64,000 bases of DNA from Pseudomonas grandcourensis. GTDB taxonomy: Bacteria > Pseudomonadota > Gammaproteobacteria > Pseudomonadales > Pseudomonadaceae. Location: positions 534,501-598,500 of the forward strand of contig NZ_CP150919.1 of NCBI RefSeq assembly GCF_039909015.1. The letters are read 5' to 3'. Shown one piece after another: positions 8,489 to 17,673 of the stretch. Both the position numbers and the translations under genes were made by a program. The notes under the pieces are model-generated. The model did no database searches. It saw only the letters and a program-made list of their open reading frames with translations, and was not told the origin of the DNA. How positions within the stretch are numbered: position 1 is the stretch's first letter; each line of letters begins with the position of its first letter.

Positions 8489-10441
8489 TTACAGGAGCAT
8501 GGTGCGGATGTCGCCCAGCAGATCGCTCAGACGCTTGGTGAAGCGTGCAGCAGCGGCGCCGTTGATCACACGGTGATCGTAGGACAGCGACAGTGGCAGC
8601 ATCAGTTTCGGCTGGAAGGCTTTGCCGTCCCAGACTGGCTGGATGGTTGCCTTGGAAACACCGAGGATCGCCACTTCCGGCGCGTTGACGATCGGCGTGA
8701 AGCCGGTGCCGCCAATGTGGCCGAGGCTGGAAATGGTGAAGCAGGCGCCTTGCATCTCGTCCGACGAGAGCTTCTTGGTCCGGGCTTTTTCAGCCAGGGA
8801 AGCAGCTTCGGCGGCCAGTTGCAGCAGGCTCTTCTGGTCGACGTTCTTGATGACCGGTACCAGCAGGCCATCCGGGGTGTCGACGGCGAAGCCGATGTTC
8901 ACGTATTTCTTGCGGATGATCGCTTTGCCGCTTGGCGCCAGCGAGCTGTTGAAGTCCGGCAGTTCCTTGAGCAGGTGCGCGCAGGTCTTGAGCAGCAACG
9001 GCAGGATGGTCAGCTTGACGCCGGCCTTCTCTGCAACGGCTTTCTGAGCAACGCGGAACGCTTCGAGCTCGGTGATATCCGCCGAGTCGAATTGCGTAAC
9101 GTGCGGTACGTTCAGCCAGCTGCGGTGCAGGTTGGCGGCGCCGACCTGCATCAGGCGGGTCATCGGCACTTCTTCGATTTCACCGAAGCGGCTGAAGTCC
9201 ACGACCGGAATCGGCGGGATGCCCGCGCCACCGGTTGCGCCAGCAGCAGCGGCCGGTGCTTCCTTGGCCTTTTGCATCATGGCCTTGACGTAAACCTGCA
9301 CGTCTTCCTTCAGGATGCGACCGTGCGGGCCGCTGGCGCCAACGGCGTTCAGCTCGACGCCGAATTCGCGGGCCAGTTGACGCACGGCTGGGCCGGCGTG
9401 AACTTTTGCACCAGGCTTGGCTGGCGCGGCGGCCGGGGCAGCAGCAGGTGCAGCGGCGGCAGGAGCAGCAGCTGGAGCAGGTGCGCTCGGAGCAGCAGCG
9501 GCAGGTGCCGGTGCAGCGGCCGGAGCGGCGCCTTTGACTTTCAGCTTGAGGATCAGGTCGCCGGTACCGACTTCGTCATCGAGCTTGATGGAAACGCTTT
9601 CCACCACGCCAGCGGCAGGCGATGGAATTTCCATGCTCGCCTTGTCGGATTCCAGGGTGATCAGCGACTGGTCGGCCACAACGGTGTCGCCGGCCTTGAC
9701 CAGGACTTCGATGATCTTGGCCTTGCCCGCCGAACCGATGTCCGGAACGTGGATGTCCTGAACGCTGTCGGCAACCGGTGCAGCCGGAGCTGCTGCAGGA
9801 GCAGGCGCAGCGGCAGCAGCTGGAGCGGCAGCCTGGGCCGGAGCAGCAGCCGGTGCCGCAGCACCTGCCACTTCCAGATCCAGGATCAGGTCGCCGGTGC
9901 CGACTTCGTCGTTGAGCTTGACGCTGATGGCCTTGACCACGCCAGCGGCAGGCGACGGGATTTCCATGCTCGCCTTGTCGGATTCCAGGGTGATCAGCGA
10001 CTGATCAGCCGCGACGGTGTCGCCGACCTTGACCTGGATCTCGATGATCTGGGCCTTGCCCGACGAACCGATGTCCGGCACGTGCACTTGCTGAACGCTG
10101 GCAGCAGCCGGCGCAGCAGGAGCAGGGGCGGCGGCAGGCGCAGCAGCCGGTTTGGCTTCAGCCTTGGCCGCCGGTGCAGCGGCAGCCGCAGGGGCCGATT
10201 GCGCGGCACCTTCGACTTCAAGCTCCAGCAGTTCGTCGCCTTCTTTCAGGCGATCGCCCAGCTTCACTTTCAAGCTCTTGATGATACCGGCCTTCGGCGC
10301 AGGCACTTCCATGCTCGCCTTGTCCGACTCAAGTGTCAGGATGCTCTGGTCGGCTTCGATACGGTCGCCGACCTTCACAAACAGTTCAATTACTTCACCT
10401 TCACCGCTGCCGATGTCAGGTACGCGAATGAGTTCGCTCAC
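8489..10441 (-). CDS. aceF: Pyruvate dehydrogenase E2, dihydrolipoamide acetyltransferase AceF
   Basis: Core of the pyruvate dehydrogenase complex; transfers the acetyl group from lipoamide to CoA. Three lipoyl domains each carry ESDKASME with the lipoylated Lys at 41, 156 and 267. They are joined by long Ala/Pro linkers, followed by the E1/E3-binding domain (about 348-384) and the catalytic domain. The active site DHRVING has His623 and Asn627; Asn in place of the usual Asp also occurs in Azotobacter E2p. The length of 650 fits a three-lipoyl enzyme. It starts 11 bp after aceE, so the two are co-transcribed. The lipoamide dehydrogenase gene is not in this window. Confidence 0.97.
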   Translation of the reverse strand: MSELIRVPDIGSGEGEVIELFVKVGDRIEADQSILTLESDKASMEVPAPKAGIIKSLKVKLGDRLKEGDELLELEVEGAAQSAPAAAAAPAAKAEAKPAAAPAAAPAPAAPAAASVQQVHVPDIGSSGKAQIIEIQVKVGDTVAADQSLITLESDKASMEIPSPAAGVVKAISVKLNDEVGTGDLILDLEVAGAAAPAAAPAQAAAPAAAAAPAPAAAPAAPVADSVQDIHVPDIGSAGKAKIIEVLVKAGDTVVADQSLITLESDKASMEIPSPAAGVVESVSIKLDDEVGTGDLILKLKVKGAAPAAAPAPAAAAPSAPAPAAAPAAAAPAAAPAAAPAKPGAKVHAGPAVRQLAREFGVELNAVGASGPHGRILKEDVQVYVKAMMQKAKEAPAAAAGATGGAGIPPIPVVDFSRFGEIEEVPMTRLMQVGAANLHRSWLNVPHVTQFDSADITELEAFRVAQKAVAEKAGVKLTILPLLLKTCAHLLKELPDFNSSLAPSGKAIIRKKYVNIGFAVDTPDGLLVPVIKNVDQKSLLQLAAEAASLAEKARTKKLSSDEMQGACFTISSLGHIGGTGFTPIVNAPEVAILGVSKATIQPVWDGKAFQPKLMLPLSLSYDHRVINGAAAARFTKRLSDLLGDIRTMLL

Positions 10442-10452
10442 AGAATCTCTCC

Positions 10453-13098
10453 TCAGCAGTCCAGTGGGTTGCGTTTTTCCGGGTTGATACCGAACTTGGC
10501 GATGGCCTCGGCCACAACCTTAGGTTCGATGTCACCACGGTCAGCCAGTGCTTCCAGGGCTGCCAACACCACGAAATGACGGTCGACTTCGAAGAAATGA
10601 CGCAGTTTCTTGCGGCTGTCGCTGCGGCCGAAACCGTCGGTGCCCAGGACTTTGAATTCCTTGGACGGTACCCACTGACGGATCTGCTCGGCGAACAGTT
10701 TCATGTAGTCGGTAGAGGCGATGACCGGACCTTTACGGCCGTTCAGGCACTCCTCGACGTAGCTCAGCTTAGGCTTCTGGCCAGGGTGCAGACGGTTGGT
10801 GCGCTCAACGGCCAGGCCGTCGCGACGCAGTTCGTTGAAGCTGGTAACGCTCCACACGTCGGCGCCGACGTTGAACTCTTCGCGCAGGATCTTCGCTGCT
10901 TCACGGACTTCACGCAGGATGGTGCCGGAGCCCATCAGCTGAACGTGGTGCGCCGCTTCGCGGGTGTCTTCTTCGAGCAGGTACATGCCCTTGATGATGC
11001 CTTCCTCTACACCGGCCGGCATGGCTGGTTGCTGGTAGGACTCGTTCATCACGGTGATGTAGTAGAAAACGTCCTGCTGCTCTTCGGTCATCTTCTTCAT
11101 GCCGTCCTGGATGATCACCGCCAGCTCGTAGCCGTAGGTTGGATCAAAGGTGCGGCAGTTCGGGATGGTGGCAGCCAGGATGTGGCTGTGACCGTCTTCG
11201 TGTTGCAGGCCTTCGCCGTTCAGCGTGGTCCGGCCGGCGGTGCCGCCGATCAGGAAGCCACGGGTGCGGCTGTCGCCAGCGGCCCAGGCCAGGTCGCCGA
11301 TACGCTGGAAGCCGAACATCGAATAGAAGATGTAGAACGGCAGCATTGGCTGGTTGTGGCTGGAGTACGAAGTACCGGCAGCGATGAAGGAGCTCATGGC
11401 ACCCGCTTCGTTGATGCCTTCTTCGAGGATCTGGCCCTTCTTGTCTTCTTTGTAGAACATCACCTGGTCTTTATCGACTGGCTCGTAGAGCTGGCCGACG
11501 GACGAGTAGATGCCCAACTGACGGAACATGCCTTCCATACCGAAGGTACGGGCTTCGTCCGGGATGATCGGAACGATGCGTGGACCGATTTCCTTGTCCT
11601 TGACCAGTTGCGCGAGGATCCGCACGAACGCCATGGTGGTGGAAATTTCACGGTCGCCCGAGCCGTCCAGGATAGCCTTGAGGGTATCGAGTGACGGAGT
11701 CGGCACGCTGAAGCTCTGCGCGCGACGCTGTGGCACAAAACCGCCCAGTGCAGTGCGGCGCTCGCTCAGGTAACGGGCTTCGGCGCTGTTTGGTTCCGGT
11801 TTGAAGAACGGCAGGTTTTCCAGCTCTTCGTCTTTGACCGGAATGTCGAAACGATCACGGAACAACTTCAGGCTGTCGACATCGACTTTCTTGGTGTTGT
11901 GCGCAGTGTTTTTCGCTTCGCCGGCACCGGTGCCATAACCTTTGATGGTTTTGGCCAGGATGACGGTCGGTTGTTCTTTGTGGTTGACCGCTTCGTGGTA
12001 CGCCGCGTAGACCTTGTACGGGTCGTGGCCGCCACGGTTGAGTTTCCAGATCTCGTCGTCGGACAAGTCGGCAACCATCGCCTTGAGTTCTGGCGAGTTG
12101 AAGAAGTGTTCACGCACGAACGCGCCGTCTTTGGCTTTGTAGTTCTGGTACTCGCCGTCGATGACTTCGTCCATGCGACGTTGCAGGATACCGTCGACGT
12201 CTTTGGCCAGCAGTGGGTCCCAGAAACGGCCCCAGATGACTTTGGTCACGTTCCACTGAGCACCGCGGAACACGCCTTCGAGTTCCTGGATGATCTTGCC
12301 GTTGCCGCGAACCGGGCCATCAAGGCGCTGCAGGTTGCAGTTGATGACGAAGATCAGGTTGTCCAGCTTCTCGCGGCCAGCCAGCGAGATGGCACCCAGG
12401 GATTCCGGCTCGTCGCACTCGCCGTCGCCCAGGAAGCACCAGACTTTTTGCTTGCCTTCCGGGATGAAACCACGGGCTTCGAGGTACTTCATGAAGCGTG
12501 CCTGGTAGATCGCCTGGATCGGGCCCAGACCCATGGATACGGTCGGGAACTGCCAGAAGTCAGGCATCAGCCAAGGGTGCGGGTAGGACGACAGGCCCTG
12601 ACCGTCGACTTCCTGGCGGAAGTTGTTCATCTGGTCTTCGGTGATGCGGCCTTCCATGAATGCGCGGGCGTAAACGCCTGGCGAGGTGTGGCCCTGGAAG
12701 TAGATCAGGTCGCCGCCGTGTTCTTCGGTCGGGGCCTGGAAGAAGTAGTTGAAGCCGATGTCATACAGGGTCGCACTGGAGGCGAAGCTGGAGATGTGAC
12801 CGCCGAGGTCAGAATCTTTCAGGTTCGTACGCATTACCATGGCCATCGCGTTCCAGCGTACCAGCGAGCGAATGCGGCGTTCCATGAACAGGTCGCCAGG
12901 CATGCGTGCTTCGTGGGTTACCGGGATGGTGTTGCGGTAAGGCGTGGTGATGGCGTAAGGCAGCTGCGAACCGCTGCGGGTCGCCAGTTCACCCATACGG
13001 GTCATCAGATAGTGAGCACGGTCTTCGCCTTCTTTGTCGAGAACCGATTCCAGGGCGTCCAGCCATTCCTGGGTTTCGACGGGATCGAGGTCTTGCAT
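10453..13098 (-). CDS. aceE: Pyruvate dehydrogenase E1 component AceE
   Basis: Homodimeric E1 that decarboxylates pyruvate with thiamine diphosphate and passes the acetyl unit to AceF. The 881 residues match the family (about 880-890). The thiamine diphosphate motif GDGECDEPES starts at 224 and ends with NCN at 253-255; the start MQDLDPVETQEWLDALESV is characteristic. It is the first gene of aceEF, transcribed from the 383-bp divergent region shared with glnE. Palindromes in that region are candidate operators. Confidence 0.97.
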   Translation of the reverse strand: MQDLDPVETQEWLDALESVLDKEGEDRAHYLMTRMGELATRSGSQLPYAITTPYRNTIPVTHEARMPGDLFMERRIRSLVRWNAMAMVMRTNLKDSDLGGHISSFASSATLYDIGFNYFFQAPTEEHGGDLIYFQGHTSPGVYARAFMEGRITEDQMNNFRQEVDGQGLSSYPHPWLMPDFWQFPTVSMGLGPIQAIYQARFMKYLEARGFIPEGKQKVWCFLGDGECDEPESLGAISLAGREKLDNLIFVINCNLQRLDGPVRGNGKIIQELEGVFRGAQWNVTKVIWGRFWDPLLAKDVDGILQRRMDEVIDGEYQNYKAKDGAFVREHFFNSPELKAMVADLSDDEIWKLNRGGHDPYKVYAAYHEAVNHKEQPTVILAKTIKGYGTGAGEAKNTAHNTKKVDVDSLKLFRDRFDIPVKDEELENLPFFKPEPNSAEARYLSERRTALGGFVPQRRAQSFSVPTPSLDTLKAILDGSGDREISTTMAFVRILAQLVKDKEIGPRIVPIIPDEARTFGMEGMFRQLGIYSSVGQLYEPVDKDQVMFYKEDKKGQILEEGINEAGAMSSFIAAGTSYSSHNQPMLPFYIFYSMFGFQRIGDLAWAAGDSRTRGFLIGGTAGRTTLNGEGLQHEDGHSHILAATIPNCRTFDPTYGYELAVIIQDGMKKMTEEQQDVFYYITVMNESYQQPAMPAGVEEGIIKGMYLLEEDTREAAHHVQLMGSGTILREVREAAKILREEFNVGADVWSVTSFNELRRDGLAVERTNRLHPGQKPKLSYVEECLNGRKGPVIASTDYMKLFAEQIRQWVPSKEFKVLGTDGFGRSDSRKKLRHFFEVDRHFVVLAALEALADRGDIEPKVVAEAIAKFGINPEKRNPLDC

Positions 13099-13481
13099 GG
13101 CTTGCTCCAGGGCGGAAAGGCTTCCAGAATCGGTTGCCTGAGTTTGCGACTGGCCTTGTGGGCAGACGATATAAATTCTTGGATTGCCGATAGGTTGTTC
13201 CGGCGGCGTGTAGTTTTACTACAAATCTTCCGGCATTTCAGCCCGTCTAATGTATATACGAGTAGTAAAACTACAGAAGAGCGGCTTGTGGCCCCCGGCT
13301 GCGTTGTGAGAATAATCGTTAAGGTTGGTCTTTTTCCAACTACAAAAGGTAAAAGCTTGATGCTGGCTGCCAAAATAAAAGAAATTTCAGCTATTTCTAA
13401 CTTTTGTTCGACACTCCCTCAGGTAGTGGGTTTTCGAAAACCACTACATGCAGTCCGTTGTACGCCGATCAAGGATAGACC
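13099..13481. promoter_or_regulatory. Divergent aceE/glnE control region with three related palindromes
   Basis: This 383-bp gap must hold the promoters of both aceEF and glnE. TGTAGT-TTT-ACTACA (13209-13223) is a perfect 15-bp dyad. GTAGT-AAA-ACTAC (13262-13274) is the same site on the opposite strand with one outer base changed, and its centre is 52 bp away, about five helical turns. A third dyad at 13423-13447 has GTAGTGGG and CCACTAC flanking TTTTCGAAAA, next to glnE. The first two look like operator half-pairs for one dimeric regulator. A GntR- or HexR/RpiR-type regulator of carbon metabolism is a guess. AAGGA lies 8 bp before the glnE ATG. Confidence 0.55.
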
Positions 13482-16421
13482 ATGAGCCTCCCCTCGCTTG
13501 CCGAACTGCCCGCCATTCTCCTGCCGTTTGTCACTCGCGCCGAGCAGTCTTTCCGGGCTGCCGTCGCCGCTTTGGACGATGACCACGGTCTGTCTGTCTG
13601 GACGCCGGAGCGCTGGGCGCAATTTGCCCGCGTCACCGCCGCCAGCGATTTCGTGATTGAACAGTGTGTTCGTGACCCTTTGATGTTGCTGGAGTTGGTG
13701 CAGTCCGGCGAGCTGGACCGCAGCTTCGCTCCCGGTGAGTTGTGCGCTCAAATCGCGACCGCCGTGAGCGCGGCCGAGACCGACGATCTGCTTGGCCGCG
13801 CCTTGCGCCGCCAGCGTGCACGCCATCAAGTGCGGATCATCTGGCGCGACCTGACCCGTCAGGCCGATTTGATCCAGACCTGCCGCGACCTTTCGGACAT
13901 GGCCGATGCCAGCATCGATCAGGCCTATCAATGGTTGTATGTGCGGCATTGCCAGCAGTTCGGCGTGCCGACCGGGCGGCGCAGCGGCGAGCCGCAGCAG
14001 ATGGTCATTCTCGGCATGGGCAAGCTCGGTGCCGTGGAGTTGAACCTGTCGTCGGACATCGACCTGATTTTTGCCTATCCCGAGGGTGGCGAAACCGTCG
14101 GCGTCAAACGCCCGCTGGATAACCAGGAGTTCTTCATTCGTCTGGGTCAGCGGCTGATCAAGGCCCTGGACCCGATGACCGTCGACGGCTTTGTATTCCG
14201 CGTCGACATGCGCCTGCGTCCCTACGGTTCGGCAGGCGCGCTGGTGCTGAGCTTTAACGCGCTGGAGCAGTATTACCAGGATCAGGGGCGCGACTGGGAA
14301 CGCTACGCGATGATCAAGTCACGGGTGGTGGCCGGCGATCAGGTGGCCGGCGCGCAACTGCAAGAGATGCTGCGCCCGTTCGTTTATCGGCGTTACCTGG
14401 ACTTTTCCGCCATTGAAGCGCTGCGCACCATGAAGCAGCTGATCCAGCAGGAAGTGCGGCGCAAGGGTATGGCCGACAACATCAAGCTCGGTTCCGGCGG
14501 TATTCGCGAAGTCGAGTTCATTGCCCAGGCCTTTCAGCTGATCCACGGCGGGCGCGACTTGAGCTTGCAACAGCGCCCACTATTAAAGGTGCTGAGCACG
14601 CTGGAAGGTCAGGGTTACCTGCCGCCGGCCGTGATCAGCGAGCTGCGTGAAGGTTACGAGTTCCTGCGTTACACCGAACACGCGATTCAGGCGATTGCCG
14701 ATCGCCAGACGCAAATGTTGCCCGCTGGCGAGCAGGATCAGGCGCGTATTGCCTTTATGTTGGGTTTCGCCAACTGGACGGCCTTCCACGAACAACTGAT
14801 GTACTGGCGCGGCCGTATTGCCTGGCACTTCGGGCAGGTGATCGCCGATCCCGATGAAGAGCAGGGCGCCGAAAACGAAGTGGTGGTCGGTGGTGAGTGG
14901 TTGCCGCTGTGGGAGGAGGCCCAGGACGATGAGGCCGCTTGCCGTCAACTGGAGGAGGGTGGTTTCAAGGATGCCCCAAAAGCCTTGAGAGCCCTGGCCG
15001 GCTTGCGCGGTAGCCCGCAATTGAGGGCAATGCAGCGTCTGGGTCGCGAACGTCTCGATGCTTTTATTCCGCGGTTGCTGGCGCAGGCCGTAGAGCATGA
15101 CAATCCGGACCTGGTACTGGAACGGGTGCTGCCGCTGGTCGAAGCCGTGGCCCGTCGCTCCGCGTACCTGGTGCTGCTGACCGAGAACCCCAGTGCGTTG
15201 CGGCGGTTGCTGACGCTGTGCGCGGCGAGCCCGTGGATCGCCGAGCAAATCACCCGCTTCCCGTTGTTGCTCGACGAATTGCTCAACGAAGGCCGGCTGT
15301 TCAAGCCGCCACTGGCGCCAGAACTGGCGGCCGAATTGCGCGAGCGCCTGACACGGATTCCCGAGGACGACCTCGAGCAGCAAATGGAAGCCCTGCGTCA
15401 CTTCAAGCTGGCGCACCGCTTGCGGGTGGCTGCCTCGGAAATCGCCGGCAGCTTGCCGCTGATGAAAGTCAGCGATTACCTGACCTGGCTCGCCGAAGCG
15501 ATCCTGGAGCAAGTGCTGGCACTGGCCTGGCGCCAGACCGTAGCCAAGTACGGCACACCGTTGCGCACCGATGGCACCTTGTGCGATCCCGGCTTCATCA
15601 TTGTCGGTTATGGGAAAGTCGGCGGCCTGGAACTCGGGCATGGTTCGGACCTGGACCTGGTGTTCATCCACGACGGCGATCCGCAGGCTGAAACCGATGG
15701 CGTCAAACCCATCGATGGCGCGCAATTTTTCACCCGGCTGGGGCAGCGGATCATTCACTTGCTGACGGCGCAGACCAACTCCGGGCAGTTGTATGAAGTG
15801 GACATGCGTTTGCGGCCATCCGGTGCGTCGGGCTTGCTGGTGAGTTCTCTGGGGGCGTTTGCCCGTTATCAGGAGAACGAGGCCTGGACCTGGGAGCATC
15901 AGGCATTGGTGCGGGCGCGGGTGTTGGTGGGCAGTCAGGATGTCGGCCAGGCCTTCGAGAAAGTCCGCGCCGCGATATTGGGCAAGACCCGTGATCTGCC
16001 GACCCTGCGCCAGGAGGTCAGCGAGATGCGCGCCAAGATGCGCGATAACCTGGGCAGCAAGAGCACGGCGGCCGGCACCGGGGCAAATGCCTTCGAAGCC
16101 ACGGCGCCGTTCGATATCAAGCAGGACGCCGGAGGTATCGTCGATATTGAATTTATGGTGCAATACGCGGCCTTGGCGTGGTCCGAAACACACCCGCCAT
16201 TGCTGCGCTGGACGGACAACATCCGCATTCTGGAAGAGCTGGAGCATGATGGGCTGATGCCGGTCGAAGATGCCGGCCTGTTGCGTGAAGCGTATAAAGC
16301 GTACCGCTCCGCCGCCCACCGGCAGGCCTTGCAGAAGGACCCAGGGGTGATTCCGGGCGACCAGTTCGCGGACGAACGGCGGCAGGTCATGCGGATCTGG
16401 CGTGAGCTGGGGCTAAGCTGA
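13482..16421 (+). CDS. glnE: Glutamine synthetase adenylyltransferase/deadenylase GlnE
   Basis: Bifunctional enzyme that adds and removes AMP on glutamine synthetase in response to PII, tuning nitrogen assimilation. The 979 residues contain two nucleotidyltransferase-like halves: the N-terminal deadenylase with SSDIDLIFAYPEGG (about 189-202) and GSGGIREVEFI, and the C-terminal adenylylase with GSDLDLVFIHDGD (about 722-734) and DAGGIVDIEFMVQY. The length and duplicated architecture are those of the family. It is divergent from aceE and followed by a REP pair before waaF. Confidence 0.97.
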   Translation: MSLPSLAELPAILLPFVTRAEQSFRAAVAALDDDHGLSVWTPERWAQFARVTAASDFVIEQCVRDPLMLLELVQSGELDRSFAPGELCAQIATAVSAAETDDLLGRALRRQRARHQVRIIWRDLTRQADLIQTCRDLSDMADASIDQAYQWLYVRHCQQFGVPTGRRSGEPQQMVILGMGKLGAVELNLSSDIDLIFAYPEGGETVGVKRPLDNQEFFIRLGQRLIKALDPMTVDGFVFRVDMRLRPYGSAGALVLSFNALEQYYQDQGRDWERYAMIKSRVVAGDQVAGAQLQEMLRPFVYRRYLDFSAIEALRTMKQLIQQEVRRKGMADNIKLGSGGIREVEFIAQAFQLIHGGRDLSLQQRPLLKVLSTLEGQGYLPPAVISELREGYEFLRYTEHAIQAIADRQTQMLPAGEQDQARIAFMLGFANWTAFHEQLMYWRGRIAWHFGQVIADPDEEQGAENEVVVGGEWLPLWEEAQDDEAACRQLEEGGFKDAPKALRALAGLRGSPQLRAMQRLGRERLDAFIPRLLAQAVEHDNPDLVLERVLPLVEAVARRSAYLVLLTENPSALRRLLTLCAASPWIAEQITRFPLLLDELLNEGRLFKPPLAPELAAELRERLTRIPEDDLEQQMEALRHFKLAHRLRVAASEIAGSLPLMKVSDYLTWLAEAILEQVLALAWRQTVAKYGTPLRTDGTLCDPGFIIVGYGKVGGLELGHGSDLDLVFIHDGDPQAETDGVKPIDGAQFFTRLGQRIIHLLTAQTNSGQLYEVDMRLRPSGASGLLVSSLGAFARYQENEAWTWEHQALVRARVLVGSQDVGQAFEKVRAAILGKTRDLPTLRQEVSEMRAKMRDNLGSKSTAAGTGANAFEATAPFDIKQDAGGIVDIEFMVQYAALAWSETHPPLLRWTDNIRILEELEHDGLMPVEDAGLLREAYKAYRSAAHRQALQKDPGVIPGDQFADERRQVMRIWRELGLS

Positions 16422-16450
16422 AACGGGATATTTGATACGCCAATATTCCC

Positions 16451-16563
16451 TGTAGGAGCGAGCTTGCTCGCGATGGTCGTTAACGATAACGCGGCGAGCC
16501 TGGCACCCTGAGGGGGCTCAGGTTCATCGTCGGATCGCCGCCCGGAGCAAGCTAGCTCCTACA
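16451..16563. repeat. REP doublet between glnE and waaF
   Basis: TGTAGGAGCGAGCTTGCTCG opens the element and GGAGCAAGCTAGCTCCTACA closes it in inverted orientation. The centre holds a second palindrome, CCTGAG/CTCAGG (16507-16522). This has the layout of a paired REP element. It probably also marks the end of glnE transcription. Confidence 0.75.
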
Positions 16564-16637
16564 GTAGATTTGCGTTGTTCTGTAGAATTTTCGAGGCGGG
16601 GAGGCGTAGGCCTCCCCGGTTCGTTTATGGAAACCAC

Positions 16638-17672
16638 ATGAAAATTCTGATCGTTGGGCCCAGTTGGGTCGGTGACATGGTGATGGCGCAGACACTTTTC
16701 CAGTGTCTGAAGCAACGCCACCCGCAATGCGAAATCGACGTGCTGGCCCCCGAGTGGAGCCGGCCGATTCTTGAGCGCATGCCCGAAGTTCGCCAGGCCT
16801 TGAGCTTTCCGCTCGGTCACGGTGTCCTGGAGCTGGCAACGCGTCGGCGCATCGGCAAATCCCTGGTTGGCCAGTACGACCAGGCGATCCTGTTGCCCAA
16901 TTCCCTGAAGTCGGCGCTGGTGCCGTTCTTTGCCGGCATCCCGAAACGCACCGGCTGGCGAGGCGAATTCCGCTATGGCCTGCTCAACGACGTGCGCACG
17001 CTGGACAAGGATCGTTATCCGCTGATGATCGAGCGCTTCATGGCCCTGGCGTTCGAGCCGGGCGTTGAACTGCCAAAACCCTATCCGCGCCCGACGCTGC
17101 AGATCGATCCGGTTACCCGCGAAGCGGCACTGGCCAAGTTCGACCTGACCCTCGACCGCCCGGTATTGGCCCTGTGCCCCGGCGCCGAGTTTGGCGAGTC
17201 CAAGCGCTGGCCGTCCGAGCATTACGCCAGGGTCGCCGAAGCGAAGATCCGCGAAGGCTGGCAAGTCTGGCTGTTCGGTTCGAAAAACGACCACGCCGTG
17301 GGCGAAGACATCCGCGCGCGGCTGATTCCCGGCCTGCGTGAAGAATCGGTCAACCTCAGCGGCGGTACCTCGCTGGCCGAAGCCATCGACCTGATGTCCT
17401 GCGCCGATGCGGTGGTGTCCAACGACTCCGGCCTGATGCACGTCGCCGCCGCGCTGAACCGCCCGTTGGTCGCGGTCTACGGTTCGACGTCGCCAGGTTT
17501 CACGCCGCCGCTGGCCGAGCACGTCGAAGTCGTTCGCCTGGGTATCGAATGCAGCCCATGCTTCGACCGCACCTGCCGTTTCGGCCATTACAACTGCCTG
17601 CGCCAGCTCATGCCGCAAGCGGTGAACGAAGCCCTGCAACGGTTGCAAGGCACTCCGGTCGAGGTCAAATAG
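16638..17672 (+). CDS. waaF: ADP-heptose:LPS heptosyltransferase II WaaF
   Basis: Adds the second L-glycero-D-manno-heptose to the inner core of lipopolysaccharide from ADP-heptose, at the cytoplasmic face of the inner membrane. A GT9-family protein of 344 residues: MKILIVGPSWVGDMVMAQTL at the N-terminus, LCPGAEFGESKRWP in the middle, and VVSNDSGLMHVAAAL plus VAVYGSTSPGFTPP at the nucleotide-sugar site. The frame opens upstream, but the ATG at 16638 starts exactly at the conserved MKIL motif with GGAA before it. It is the first gene of the LPS core operon; waaC begins 2 bp after its stop. Confidence 0.96.
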   Translation: MKILIVGPSWVGDMVMAQTLFQCLKQRHPQCEIDVLAPEWSRPILERMPEVRQALSFPLGHGVLELATRRRIGKSLVGQYDQAILLPNSLKSALVPFFAGIPKRTGWRGEFRYGLLNDVRTLDKDRYPLMIERFMALAFEPGVELPKPYPRPTLQIDPVTREAALAKFDLTLDRPVLALCPGAEFGESKRWPSEHYARVAEAKIREGWQVWLFGSKNDHAVGEDIRARLIPGLREESVNLSGGTSLAEAIDLMSCADAVVSNDSGLMHVAAALNRPLVAVYGSTSPGFTPPLAEHVEVVRLGIECSPCFDRTCRFGHYNCLRQLMPQAVNEALQRLQGTPVEVK

Positions 17673-17673
17673 C

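Noticed and set aside
8468..10579. 703-codon plus-strand open frame
   Set aside because: It is antisense to aceF, whose lipoyl, binding and catalytic motifs are unmistakable; the frame follows from the Ala-rich codon bias.
16422..16637. Missing ilvE between glnE and waaF
   Set aside because: P. aeruginosa has ilvE here as I recall, but other pseudomonads such as P. putida appear not to; its absence from this gap cannot be interpreted without the rest of the genome.
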